The notes under the pieces: model-generated
Databases searched by the model: none
The model's input: the letters and a program-made list of their open reading frames with translations, nothing else
What the model was told of the DNA's origin: nothing
Shown: positions 7,262 through 16,261 of the stretch, in pieces
Layout: each line of letters begins with the position of its first letter
How positions within the stretch are numbered: position 1 is the stretch's first letter
Assembly: GCA_001769535.1 (NCBI GenBank)
Contig: MEOH01000001.1
Coordinates: 264,040 to 307,925, forward strand
Direction of reading: 5' to 3'
Origin: Bacteroidetes bacterium GWF2_38_335
GTDB taxonomy: Bacteria > Bacteroidota > Bacteroidia > Bacteroidales > GWF2-38-335
Length of the DNA stretch: 43,886 bases
Translations under genes and position numbers: made by a program

Positions 7262-8380
7262 ATGAACCGTTTCATATCCATATTGGTATTTTTGTTTGCA
7301 ATTTCCGGGATCTATGCACAGGATTATAATTCAGTGTTTTACTCTGATAAAAAAATAAATCCGGCAGATACCGGAAAAATATTCCTCAGAATTGAAAATG
7401 TGAATTTTCTTAAAAACAATGAATATTTCAATCATACGGTGGCCGGACATACAGATTTTGGTTATTTTTTGAGACCATCGGCTGTTTACACACCCTTTCC
7501 CCGATTAAAAATTGAAGCCGGAATTCATTTGCTGAAATATTCAGGCTTAAGCAATTTTTCGCAAACAGAACCGATATTCAGAGCCCACTACAGTGATTTA
7601 AAAGGCTTTAATCTTATAATGGGATCACTCTATGGAACCGTGAACCATAATTTAATTGAACCTTTATTCAGGTTTGAACATTTCTTTGAAAGAAACACTG
7701 AAAATGGCCTTCAGGTAATTTTTGATAAAAAATATTTCTATTCTGACTCCTGGCTATGCTGGGAAAGATTTATTTTTCAGGATGACCCATATCAGGAAAG
7801 GATTTTTTTAGGCACAAACTCGAAATTGCTTCTTATTAATAAGGATAAATTTAAACTTCACATCCCGTTTCAATCGGTAATATTTCATGAAGGCGGACAA
7901 ATTGATGTTTCCTCCGACCCGGTTACTGCCTATACGAACACTGCATCCGGAGTAAGTTTCACTTATATGCCAACTGGAAATGACCGAAAAAAAATAACCT
8001 TCAATTCATGGTATCTTACCTATTATGATATTTCTGAAATGAAAATCAAAAAGTATGATACCGGCTATGGGATATATTCCAGCGTCCTTGGAAAGTTAAA
8101 CAACTGGCAGGCATTCTGTGGCTTTTGGCACGGAGCAACATTTATCGCCCCAAAAGGAGAACCCTATTTGCAGTCTGTTTCCCAAATCTATGGTTCTTAT
8201 TCAGAACCTGAGAAAGACATTCTTTTGATAAAATTTATGTACGACAATAATATCTATAACGGTGTAACCCTCGGGTTTCGGTTAGAAACCTATTATGAAT
8301 TTTTGCACAAAGAAATGGATTATGCTTACGGGGTGCACCTTATTTTCAACCGGGATTTTTTCCTTGGAAAGGTAAAATAG
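7262..8380 (+). CDS. Exported protein, probable outer-membrane beta-barrel, unknown function
   Basis: The 372-residue protein has a Sec signal peptide ending near GIYAQ, then a body rich in Tyr, Phe and alternating polar/apolar strands. Examples are LRIENVNFLKN, FNSWYLTYYDISEMKI and GVTLGFRLETYYEFL. It ends in an aromatic strand, GVHLIFNRDFFLG. This profile suits an outer-membrane barrel or a barrel-like surface protein. I do not recognise a named family. It is transcribed away from the preceding terminator and converges with the PrkA-type operon, leaving only 6 bases between the stops. No partner gene suggests a substrate. Confidence 0.7.
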   Translation: MNRFISILVFLFAISGIYAQDYNSVFYSDKKINPADTGKIFLRIENVNFLKNNEYFNHTVAGHTDFGYFLRPSAVYTPFPRLKIEAGIHLLKYSGLSNFSQTEPIFRAHYSDLKGFNLIMGSLYGTVNHNLIEPLFRFEHFFERNTENGLQVIFDKKYFYSDSWLCWERFIFQDDPYQERIFLGTNSKLLLINKDKFKLHIPFQSVIFHEGGQIDVSSDPVTAYTNTASGVSFTYMPTGNDRKKITFNSWYLTYYDISEMKIKKYDTGYGIYSSVLGKLNNWQAFCGFWHGATFIAPKGEPYLQSVSQIYGSYSEPEKDILLIKFMYDNNIYNGVTLGFRLETYYEFLHKEMDYAYGVHLIFNRDFFLGKVK

Positions 8381-8386
8381 CTGATT

Positions 8387-10690
8387 TTAATATTTTTTAG
8401 ACAACTCCCTGTCAAGCACATATAAACTTACCTGAATTGCTCCCTGCTCATTATAATAAAATTTCTTTCTGAGGTTTTCTATCAACAGTGTAACATCGCG
8501 TCTTAAACGATTATCGTACTTTTTAAACAGCTCGGTTCCATAATCATTGATCGCCCTCCTGAAATTATCATTCTCATTATAAGGCGCTAAGGCGTTTTCC
8601 TTGAGATTTCGGGTGTATTTTTGAAACAGACTGCCAAACAGTTCTGTTTCATGTATTTTCCTGTTTCTCAGGCGAATTTCCTGAGCCAGCGTAGTGGTTA
8701 TATATTCGCTTAGGACATCTGTTCTGAAAGACCTTCTTTCAGCCAATGTGCTTGTTGTTCCAAGGAAAATTGCTTCAATATTTTTAAAATATTCTTCACT
8801 GATATCAATAATATCACCTGTATAATCAGATTTAACGGTATGTCCATCTTCAAAATTTATCGCATACAAATAATTCTGGATATCCTTTGAAATCTGCTTC
8901 TCATTATAATAATAGATTGATTCCTTAACTTCCTGCAAAACGTTATAATCGTACAGATGAACCAGTGAATCAATAAACCCATCGGGGATGTTTTTCTTCA
9001 AATCAGTCGATTTTTCAAAGAAATCCCTAACCATCTCCATGGTAAACAGTTTTTCTGTTTTGGCATATTTAAGCAGAAAATTATTGAAAATAGTTAGTGA
9101 TTGTCTTCCCGAGAATCCCTTCCTTCCTTCGGTTTCAGATTCACTGAGCATTTCCTTCCTGATTTTTCTGTCAAATCCCTTTATGTCTTCTTCTGTTAAC
9201 CAGTCTGGAATTTTGCCGGAATACACATCCATCTTAAGCAACAGAAAGTTCTCATCCTGATATTTAATGTACATATCAGGTCTTTTAATCCATTTCTTCA
9301 TCACCGGAGAATCCGCATTCAGGCGGGATGAAATTATTATTTTTGCAAAATTTTTCAGTACTCTTGGCAAAAACCATGTTTCCAGCTTATTTCCGAATTT
9401 ATCGGAGTAAATAGCAACTTCGGTATTATAGTCGAGAATATATGGAATATTTACGTTGGTAATGCGGTCTTGAAAAGATTTCATGGAATCGAAATTTATC
9501 CTGTCTTCGGGATTAACAAGACCGACAAAAAGAGTGGCAATCTTTTCTTCTACTGTTTCAACTTTATGCACCCCGTCACTGATAATTCCGTGCAAACCTT
9601 TTAGTCTTTCGATGTTGTTTTCCTTAATATCCATTAAAGCCAGCACTCCGTTGTTGGTATTAGCCAGATCTGAGTAAATATATTTGATATCGTCAGTGTC
9701 GAGCAATGAGCTGATAGAGTTTTGGATGGAAGGATTGGAAATTGGCTTGACAACTCTTTGGTCGCCTGGATTGAATACCGAAATACCTATTCCAAACTGC
9801 CTGTTAAACTGCATTTTACGGGCATTAATCATCTCGAATACCAACATAGGGTCACCCACCCGATCAAAAAGATGTTTGTAAATTGAACTACAAACACTGC
9901 ATGGATTGCCTTTTAAAACCCACTCATATTCACTGGAATTAAAAAGTTTTTCCTTGAATTTTCTTGATGTGATGAGCTCATCCAGAAATTTCATCCTGAA
10001 TGACTTTGGAATCTGCAGGATTGGATGGTCGTGATTGGGACAGGGCACATCAATGTACCCGCTTTTTTCAGTAAGTTCGCGTAATTGTTTCTGTAATACC
10101 GGATCATTGGTTTCACCAGCTATTTTAGCAAGATGGTCTTTAATTTCAAAGCTGCCCCTGATCTTTTCCACATCAAGTCTCCAAACGGTTTCATACATTT
10201 CGCCAAACCGGGTTTTTGAATATTCCTCCAGTTTAAAAAGCAGGTTGTTCAGAAATGTACTTTTTCCGCTACCTGGAGGCCCTTCAAACAAATAAATCCT
10301 GTTGGTTTCAATACCCTTTTTAAACCCTTCTACAAGATTCATAAAACGGTTGGCAAACAAACGGTCGGCAAAAAACGGGTCATCACATCCTTTCTGGAAA
10401 AGGTCGGAACAATTATAGTTCATGAATCCTATGGTGTCCTCGGTGATCTCATACTCATCTTTTCCCTCTCCCACATAATGTTTGACCATATCATAAAAAA
10501 GCTGGAAGATGTTTCTGAAAACATGCTCGGGCTCTTCTCCAGCCAGGAATAAAAAATCATTGAAAGAAACCGGAACAAGTTTTTCCTTCTCCTGTATATC
10601 TTTGCTGATGCGCATCAGGGCTTCGAGGCGGTATGCCTTTTCCTGAAGCTGATTCATATTTGTTCCTACCTGTTTTCTAACCCTTGCCAT
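8387..10690 (-). CDS. Divergent PrkA-type AAA+ ATPase, last gene of the operon
   Basis: This is a 767-residue cytoplasmic P-loop ATPase of the PrkA/YeaG group, historically called serine protein kinase and reported in Bacillus as an AAA+ protease. Walker A is GPPGSGKS (137-144). After it comes the PrkA-like pair CPNHDHP (217-223) and CSVC (264-267), a probable zinc site. Then comes a degenerate Walker B region, NNGVLALMDIKEN (346-358), and NVNIPYILDYNTE. It is longer than the roughly 640 residues usual for PrkA and quite diverged, especially in the last 350 residues, where I see no known domain. It starts 2 bases after the spoVR-like stop, so translation is probably coupled. An alternative ATG at 10657 (Met12) is preceded by AGGTAGG and is possible. 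Confidence 0.82.
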   Translation of the reverse strand: MARVRKQVGTNMNQLQEKAYRLEALMRISKDIQEKEKLVPVSFNDFLFLAGEEPEHVFRNIFQLFYDMVKHYVGEGKDEYEITEDTIGFMNYNCSDLFQKGCDDPFFADRLFANRFMNLVEGFKKGIETNRIYLFEGPPGSGKSTFLNNLLFKLEEYSKTRFGEMYETVWRLDVEKIRGSFEIKDHLAKIAGETNDPVLQKQLRELTEKSGYIDVPCPNHDHPILQIPKSFRMKFLDELITSRKFKEKLFNSSEYEWVLKGNPCSVCSSIYKHLFDRVGDPMLVFEMINARKMQFNRQFGIGISVFNPGDQRVVKPISNPSIQNSISSLLDTDDIKYIYSDLANTNNGVLALMDIKENNIERLKGLHGIISDGVHKVETVEEKIATLFVGLVNPEDRINFDSMKSFQDRITNVNIPYILDYNTEVAIYSDKFGNKLETWFLPRVLKNFAKIIISSRLNADSPVMKKWIKRPDMYIKYQDENFLLLKMDVYSGKIPDWLTEEDIKGFDRKIRKEMLSESETEGRKGFSGRQSLTIFNNFLLKYAKTEKLFTMEMVRDFFEKSTDLKKNIPDGFIDSLVHLYDYNVLQEVKESIYYYNEKQISKDIQNYLYAINFEDGHTVKSDYTGDIIDISEEYFKNIEAIFLGTTSTLAERRSFRTDVLSEYITTTLAQEIRLRNRKIHETELFGSLFQKYTRNLKENALAPYNENDNFRRAINDYGTELFKKYDNRLRRDVTLLIENLRKKFYYNEQGAIQVSLYVLDRELSKKY

Positions 10691-10692
10691 AT

Positions 10693-12303
10693 CTACAGAT
10701 TGGTTTTGGTAACTTTTTTATCCTTAATCGTATAAATAACTTTTCTGAATTCGTACAACGGATCACCCTCATTTTCAATGGATTTTTTCTGTACAATATC
10801 CGTTGTCTCAAGCTGAACCTGAGCGCCCCATAAATATTCTATGCCAAGCAAGGTATCAGGAATGAATTGCTGAACCAGTTGCTTACCTTCAAAATGATGC
10901 ACCAGATAAAGATTATTGTCATTTGTTTTTTCAGTATCCACAGTAATTCTTGGTGGATGGTAAAGCGAATCAATGAGCATTTGCTTGTAATCAGCGGCTT
11001 TTTTGCTTTTCACGTAATACTGAATAACATTCCTTGTTTGATCATACTTCTGACCTACAACAAAAAGATCATATTCATCCACAAAGTCCTGACTAACAAA
11101 TGAGTTTATCAGGGTAAAATCAGAGAAATGCTTACGAAGTTTGAAAATAGATTCTTTGCCTTTTCCTGTATTTTTGTTGTAATTGTTCCTTTTGTCAATA
11201 CCGGTGATCAATTCAAATTCCCTTGAAATCCTGCCTGCATCCGATAATTTCTCTACATGTTCAATTAATCTTAGTCCGATTGCGTATGGATTTAGTCCCA
11301 CCCGCCTTAAAGAAGTCACCCCGGCATTTAAAATCGAGTAACCTACTTCATGTCCGGCAATTCTTGGGTCGGTTCTGAATAAGTTATCATGCCAATAACT
11401 TGCCCAACCTTCGTTGATAATTTTTGTTCTGATCTGCGGTTGAAAATAAACGGATGTATTCCGCACAATATTTAATATCAGTTTCATCCAGGAATTTTCT
11501 TCCTTATTCAAAAAAGGTGAATAATCATGCACAAACTGCATCACGTCCACAACATTGACCTTTTTTACAGATGCATATTTTTCATATTTTGCCTGAAATT
11601 CAGGAAATCTAATTTTAACATCTGCAAAAAATGCTGCATTTCCTGAATCCCTGTTGCCTGACAATAATGAATTATACCTGTCAATTTCTTTGTATAATTC
11701 ATGGTCCGGCACTTTGGCTATATCCTGCAAAAAAACATCAAAATAAAAAGCAACGGCAGCCTCAGGATCAAGTTCATTATTGTAATTGATCATTGCCAGA
11801 TAATCAAAATATCCGACAAGGTTGTCAATGTTTCTGGTAAATTCAATGGTATAATCGACCCAGCGACCGTATTCGGAACGCAAACTTGCAATGAGTCTTT
11901 TGTCGGCCAATGCCTGTCCAACAAAATCGTCATTCCAGGTCCTTTCAAACATTTTGTTGTTCTGAAAAAAGTCAATGTGAGCCAAAACATGATAAAAAAT
12001 CATGATATTCATCCAGTCGGGATTGTTGTCATTGTAAAATGAGATTGCCGGACGGGAATTGATCACTGTTTCGTAGGGGTTATTGGGATACAGTTTATAT
12101 TTACCGTGTCCCTTCAGCACCTCAACATCATGAACCCAATAATCATACAGAGTGGGAATCATTACCTTGGGAGACAGTTCGACCATGTCCTTGTTGGTAA
12201 CAATATACTCCAATGTTTCATTGTCGAAAGAGAGGCCGGCATCTTTTGCTCTGGCCTTGCACTCTTCCATGATTTTTTTTGTTCTTTGGCTAATTAACTC
12301 CAT
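10693..12303 (-). CDS. spoVR: SpoVR/YcgB family protein
   Basis: This 536-residue protein belongs to the SpoVR family, named for a Bacillus spore-cortex gene and widespread in non-sporulating bacteria. Visible family landmarks are NPYETVINSRPAISFY (75-90), the His/Asp segment YHVLAHIDFFQNN (104-116), INEGWASYWHDNLF (296-309) and NPYAIGLRLIEHVEKL. The His/Asp/Glu-rich NEGWxxxWH and HxDFF motifs look like a metal site, but the biochemical role is unknown. It is cytoplasmic, with no signal or membrane segment, and slightly longer than E. coli YcgB. It lies between the four-helix-bundle gene (20 bases upstream) and the divergent PrkA (2 bases downstream). Linkage with PrkA and DUF444 matches the known conservation pattern. 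Confidence 0.92.
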   Translation of the reverse strand: MELISQRTKKIMEECKARAKDAGLSFDNETLEYIVTNKDMVELSPKVMIPTLYDYWVHDVEVLKGHGKYKLYPNNPYETVINSRPAISFYNDNNPDWMNIMIFYHVLAHIDFFQNNKMFERTWNDDFVGQALADKRLIASLRSEYGRWVDYTIEFTRNIDNLVGYFDYLAMINYNNELDPEAAVAFYFDVFLQDIAKVPDHELYKEIDRYNSLLSGNRDSGNAAFFADVKIRFPEFQAKYEKYASVKKVNVVDVMQFVHDYSPFLNKEENSWMKLILNIVRNTSVYFQPQIRTKIINEGWASYWHDNLFRTDPRIAGHEVGYSILNAGVTSLRRVGLNPYAIGLRLIEHVEKLSDAGRISREFELITGIDKRNNYNKNTGKGKESIFKLRKHFSDFTLINSFVSQDFVDEYDLFVVGQKYDQTRNVIQYYVKSKKAADYKQMLIDSLYHPPRITVDTEKTNDNNLYLVHHFEGKQLVQQFIPDTLLGIEYLWGAQVQLETTDIVQKKSIENEGDPLYEFRKVIYTIKDKKVTKTNL

Positions 12304-12323
12304 TGAACTGTTTTAAGTTTATT

Positions 12324-12710
12324 TTATACTGATTCCAGTTTATCAAATTCTTTTTCTTTTGGTTTGCTTATTGACCTGATATAATTATTCAGCATTTTCC
12401 CCAAACCATCAATATTATTCATAAAAAGCTGGAAGTCTTCTTCCCTGATGAGATTTCTGTTGAATGCCTTTGTAAGCCAGGTCTTTGTTTCGTAAAGCGC
12501 ACCCCGGCTATAATAAGCATATTGCAGGGTTTCACGGGGATTGAACCTTCCGAATCCGGTACTGATATGGGCAGCAATCTGATCAGCAGACAAAATCAAC
12601 ATCTTTCCAATAGCCTCTTTTGAAAAACTATCCCAGATTTCGGTCAATTTCCATACGTCTTCACCAAATTCGAGGGAGAGGTTGTAAACTTTAAGTTCTT
12701 CAATTTTCAT
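12324..12710 (-). CDS. Four-helix-bundle protein of the S23/IVS family inside the PrkA operon
   Basis: The 128-residue protein matches the four-helix-bundle family first found in intervening sequences of spirochaete 23S rRNA genes. It has the typical opening (EELKVYNLSLEFGEDVWKL), then a central SADQIAAHISTGFGRF, which corresponds to the family's S.psNIAEGfgR, then YYSRGALYETKTWL and a final amphipathic helix. The usual Asn-Ile-Ala-Glu-Gly is changed here to HISTG. These proteins form small oligomeric helical bundles, usually of unknown role. Here the gene is not in rRNA. It is transcribed between the DUF444 and SpoVR genes with gaps of 36 and 20 bases, which suggests a specific adaptor or scaffold. 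That role is inference. Confidence 0.85.
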   Translation of the reverse strand: MKIEELKVYNLSLEFGEDVWKLTEIWDSFSKEAIGKMLILSADQIAAHISTGFGRFNPRETLQYAYYSRGALYETKTWLTKAFNRNLIREEDFQLFMNNIDGLGKMLNNYIRSISKPKEKEFDKLESV

Positions 12711-12746
12711 TGTTTCTCAATATATAAGTGTAAATAGGTTTCATAA

Positions 12747-14126
12747 TCAGCTGACCAGTTTTTTAATGCCTTCGATGATTCGTTCTTCGGAAACATTTGT
12801 TGCCGACATCCCATCCATTTTTATCAGATCAGATTTTTCCTTAAGCAATCCTGAGGATTCTATGTTTTTTTCCACTGTGGTGGTTTTATCATCCGGAGTC
12901 CAGGAATTTTTTGCAACCGTAATACCCAGTCTGTTGGCATACTGAAGCGTTTTTCTTATTTCGGCAATAAGTTCCTTTCCGTCCGAATCCCAGTCATCAC
13001 CATCGGTTCCGTAAAAAACATAAATATTGTAATCAGTCATCAGTTGCTCTTCCTCGATGATCTTATTCATCAGCTTAAATGCCGGGGCCACTTTTGTTCC
13101 ACCGGCAACCTGTGAAGTATAATATGAATAAAAATCAGGAACTTCCTTGGCTTCGGTATCATGTACGATGAATCTGGTCATAACATTGTTCTGATATTGA
13201 TACATCAGCCATGAATAAATCAAAAGATGCTGTGTGGTCACAAGCTGAGTGGGATCGCCCTGCATGGAGCCTGAATAATCTCTCAGGAAAAAAACCACTG
13301 CCTGAGTTTCAAAATCCTTTTCCTGTGACAGAATCCGGTAAACAGTGTCCTGTGGATTGATAAGCAGATTTTCAGGGTTAAAGGGTTCTCCCGGTTTAAT
13401 ATTTTCGAGCAGAATATTTGATTTTATAACCCTCCTGAGAGTTGCCTTTTTATCCAGCAACTGTCCAAAACCCCTGTTTTGATCGGTAAGATCATAGGTA
13501 TACTTTGAAAATGACCTTTTCTTTCCCTTATCCTTAAGGTTAGGCAATTCAAATTTTTGTGTAATGATTTTTCCCAAATCATACGCTTCAGAACTCATGT
13601 CGTGACTGGCCGAATCGCCCTCACCTGCTCCCTGACCTTCACCCTCACCGGGTTGGGGCTGAGCCTTTTGTTCACCGATAACTTCTCCCTCTTCGCCTTC
13701 GCCTGCTCCTCCGGTTCCTTCTCCTTCCTCCTCATCTGTTACCGAATCGTCATGATAAAACTTTGGTTCGGTAGTTGAAGGGACCACAATAACTTTTCCC
13801 TTATTGTCCTTTGAAGGTTTAACAAGCTTTCCCAGTCTGATCCTGCGTGGGAACCCGTCAAGTTCTCTAAGTTTATCCTGTTCAAGAAGTTCTTCAAGGG
13901 TTTTTATTGCGGCAAGGATATCCGGTTTTTCGGGCAATAGCTGTTGAAGCACAGCAAGATCATGAAAATCATAAAAACCTGTAAAGTCAGCTGTTTTTTT
14001 ATATACAGTTTCTTTGTTGTATATCTCCCTGCATGATTGCAATTCATTCTCAATCACCCATTTTTCATCGGGGGAAAGATCTCTGCCCAGGTATTTTTGA
14101 AATATTTCAGGAAAAATCTCCTTCAT
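12747..14126 (-). CDS. DUF444 (YeaH/YhbH) family protein with VWA-like domain
   Basis: This 459-residue cytoplasmic protein is the usual partner of PrkA. The N-terminal 125 residues are helical. They are followed by a disordered Glu/Gly-rich stretch (about 131-175) and then a von Willebrand A-like domain. Its metal-ion-dependent adhesion site is visible as RDYSGSM (D283, S285, S287), followed by GGTKVAPAFKLM with T344 and TDGDDWD with D375/D377. Family members carry the same DxSGSM, FIxHxTxAKEV and SGGT motifs. E. coli YeaH is about 30 residues shorter; the low-complexity linker explains much of the difference. VWA-AAA+ pairs commonly act as substrate adaptors, so it may deliver clients to one or both PrkA ATPases here. 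AAGGA precedes the ATG directly, and the upstream gap is 20 bases. Confidence 0.93.
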   Translation of the reverse strand: MKEIFPEIFQKYLGRDLSPDEKWVIENELQSCREIYNKETVYKKTADFTGFYDFHDLAVLQQLLPEKPDILAAIKTLEELLEQDKLRELDGFPRRIRLGKLVKPSKDNKGKVIVVPSTTEPKFYHDDSVTDEEEGEGTGGAGEGEEGEVIGEQKAQPQPGEGEGQGAGEGDSASHDMSSEAYDLGKIITQKFELPNLKDKGKKRSFSKYTYDLTDQNRGFGQLLDKKATLRRVIKSNILLENIKPGEPFNPENLLINPQDTVYRILSQEKDFETQAVVFFLRDYSGSMQGDPTQLVTTQHLLIYSWLMYQYQNNVMTRFIVHDTEAKEVPDFYSYYTSQVAGGTKVAPAFKLMNKIIEEEQLMTDYNIYVFYGTDGDDWDSDGKELIAEIRKTLQYANRLGITVAKNSWTPDDKTTTVEKNIESSGLLKEKSDLIKMDGMSATNVSEERIIEGIKKLVS

Positions 14127-14146
14127 TCCTTGTTTCCTCAGTTCAG

Positions 14147-16228
14147 TTAATTGGCATCATCCTGTGTACAGAAATATTCAATGGTTTTTTGGGCACATGT
14201 TGAGCAGTATCCAAGTTTATTAACCATTGTGTCGATCATTCTGTTGTAAAGCTTTTGGTTTTCTTCGTTGGTTCTGTTCGACAAAGCACCAACCAGACTT
14301 CCTGCGCCGGCAACATCCGATTTCAGCCGCACATCAGTTACAGCCTTTACCAGATCGTTGTTATCCATAAAATTATAATTGGGATCTTTGATCATTTTCT
14401 GACCGTAAATTTTAGAAATTGTTGTGCGGTAGCTCTGCTTTTGTTCCATATTTTTCAATCCCATCCTTTCCTCAACGCTGTTAATAAAAGTCTCATCTAT
14501 TTTAAGCGGAACAAGTTTACCTGTCTGTGGATCACGATAGGTCCAGATTTTATCGGAGCCAAGGTTTTTGGCATCAATACCAATGACCATATTCACATAA
14601 TTCATTACATCCTTTTCAACGGCATTAGGTTCATCCATGTATGCATTGAAAATAGTGGTCATAATATTTTTACGGTGCAACCCTTTGGCAATTTTCAGGT
14701 CATTGAGGTATTTTGCCCTGTCGTTGGGATCCTGAACATAGTCAAGGACAACGCTTTCGATGGCGGGAAAAATATCCCCTGCGTACATGCATTTTCCTTC
14801 CTGTGTTCCTGATTTTTCAAGTAAAATCTGAATAGCCCGGCCAAGATTCCTGTGTCCCAAACCTTTTTGACCGAAGCGTTTTGTCACATCAGGGTCACGG
14901 TTCAGATCATCAATCACCTCTGTAAGGGTTTTTAGTGATTTCTCTCCAGCAACTTCACCGGCAGAAAGCTTCATCATCTCGATGGGTGTGAGTTTGTCTG
15001 AAGCAGGCATACGTGAAAGAATAAAAGAAACCGAAACCGCATAATTAAGGTTTGGATCGGTATGAAGTTTTTCACCGGTAAATGTAGTCTTTTCAGCACT
15101 TCCGATTGAATAGGCAGTAAGTCTTTCCTGTTGTCTGTAATTGGTATTATGTGACATATAGGTTAGCCTGCAACGGTCAACAATGGGAGCTTGTTCTTTT
15201 TCTTCCAGGAATCGTGAAAACTCGCTGTTGTTACTTGTTGCAACGATCAGGGTATCAAGTGGCCATTTAAATCCTTCAATTTCAATGGTCCTGTTTTGAA
15301 TCACTCCCAGATATACCTGAACAAGGTCTTTCTTGTTTTTGAAAACCTCATCAGCAAAATGGATACCTCCACCGGCTACACGTGCAAGAGCACCACGGCG
15401 CAGATCAAACCTGTAGGGATTATCAGTATCTGTAATATGCAACAGTCTTGAAATTGATTCTTCGCCCAATAGATCTACAGCTGAAGAAGTGATTTTATCT
15501 TTGGCAGCGTATTTTCCTGTAAGAGTACCTCTTGATTCACTGATGGGTACCTGAACAATATCAACAAATTCAAGTGCTTTATTTATATCACCGTTGGCAT
15601 AATCCTTAATCTGTTCAAAGATAAAATATGAGCAGGCGCCAAGGGGTCTGTAATTTTTATAAAGTTTTTCAATCTGGGCATCCTTAAATCCACAGGTGCT
15701 GAGATATTTTTTGTTTTCGTCCTTAGATTCAAAAAGATTCATGGCCAAAATCATGGGATCTTCGTAGGTTTGCGACTCAATATTCCTTATTTTACCATAT
15801 CCTCCAAGGTGTTCGAGTCCGGTAAACCTAAAAGTAAACCTTCTGTTTTCGGGCATTTCAACAAATTCACGGTATTTTTTTCCGAGAAAATCCACAAAAA
15901 AAGTTTTTCCGTTTCCGGGCTCACCGATTAAAACAAAAGCCATTTCTGCTGATGATCCGCCTTCTGCTGCATCCTTAACGAAAGAAACAAAACTGTTGAT
16001 TTCGTCATACATTCCAACAATGTGTTTTTTCTCACCGCGAAAGACTTTAAAATCATAAGTGGTTCTACCATTGACGGTAACCTTATCAATTTTTCCGGGT
16101 CCGTCGAGGATCATTCTTGAAACAGACTGGAATACATTTTCGAAGCGTCTTTTGCCTGAAAGAACATTTTCAGCATGAACCTGCAAACTGCTTTTCGGGC
16201 TTGTTTTCTGTATAGTTTTCTGGGCCAT
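14147..16228 (-). CDS. prkA: PrkA/YeaG-type AAA+ ATPase, first gene of the operon
   Basis: The 693-residue protein is the more canonical of two PrkA-type ATPases in this operon. It has the PrkA N-terminal region (FKVFRGEKKHIVGM leading to the P-loop), Walker A GEPGNGKT (102-109), a clear Walker B in GGGIHFADEVFK (286-297), a sensor-like VATSNNSEF (329-337) and an arginine (R352, in IVDRCRL) at the arginine-finger place. A C-terminal C675-x2-C678 with C687 may bind metal. PrkA proteins are reported as kinases in older work and as AAA+ proteases more recently. The sequence cannot decide between these. A strong Shine-Dalgarno (AGGAGG, complement of 16236-16241) lies 7 bases from the ATG, and a promoter lies upstream. 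The operon is divergent from a PP2C-type phosphatase. Confidence 0.9.
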   Translation of the reverse strand: MAQKTIQKTSPKSSLQVHAENVLSGKRRFENVFQSVSRMILDGPGKIDKVTVNGRTTYDFKVFRGEKKHIVGMYDEINSFVSFVKDAAEGGSSAEMAFVLIGEPGNGKTFFVDFLGKKYREFVEMPENRRFTFRFTGLEHLGGYGKIRNIESQTYEDPMILAMNLFESKDENKKYLSTCGFKDAQIEKLYKNYRPLGACSYFIFEQIKDYANGDINKALEFVDIVQVPISESRGTLTGKYAAKDKITSSAVDLLGEESISRLLHITDTDNPYRFDLRRGALARVAGGGIHFADEVFKNKKDLVQVYLGVIQNRTIEIEGFKWPLDTLIVATSNNSEFSRFLEEKEQAPIVDRCRLTYMSHNTNYRQQERLTAYSIGSAEKTTFTGEKLHTDPNLNYAVSVSFILSRMPASDKLTPIEMMKLSAGEVAGEKSLKTLTEVIDDLNRDPDVTKRFGQKGLGHRNLGRAIQILLEKSGTQEGKCMYAGDIFPAIESVVLDYVQDPNDRAKYLNDLKIAKGLHRKNIMTTIFNAYMDEPNAVEKDVMNYVNMVIGIDAKNLGSDKIWTYRDPQTGKLVPLKIDETFINSVEERMGLKNMEQKQSYRTTISKIYGQKMIKDPNYNFMDNNDLVKAVTDVRLKSDVAGAGSLVGALSNRTNEENQKLYNRMIDTMVNKLGYCSTCAQKTIEYFCTQDDAN

Positions 16229-16235
16229 TGAGATA

Positions 16236-16241
16236 CCTCCT
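16236..16241 (-). promoter_or_regulatory. Strong Shine-Dalgarno site of the PrkA operon
   Basis: On the minus strand the leader reads AGGAGGTATCTC directly before the start region, with AGGAGG 7 bases from the ATG. Most genes in this window have A/T-rich leaders without such a site, as is usual in Bacteroidota, so this perfect anti-SD match stands out. Confidence 0.75.
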
Positions 16242-16261
16242 AAGATTATTTAATAATTGTC

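Noticed and set aside
12324-12710. 23S rRNA intervening sequence
   Set aside because: The protein belongs to the IVS family, but its surroundings are protein-coding genes, with no rRNA on either side.
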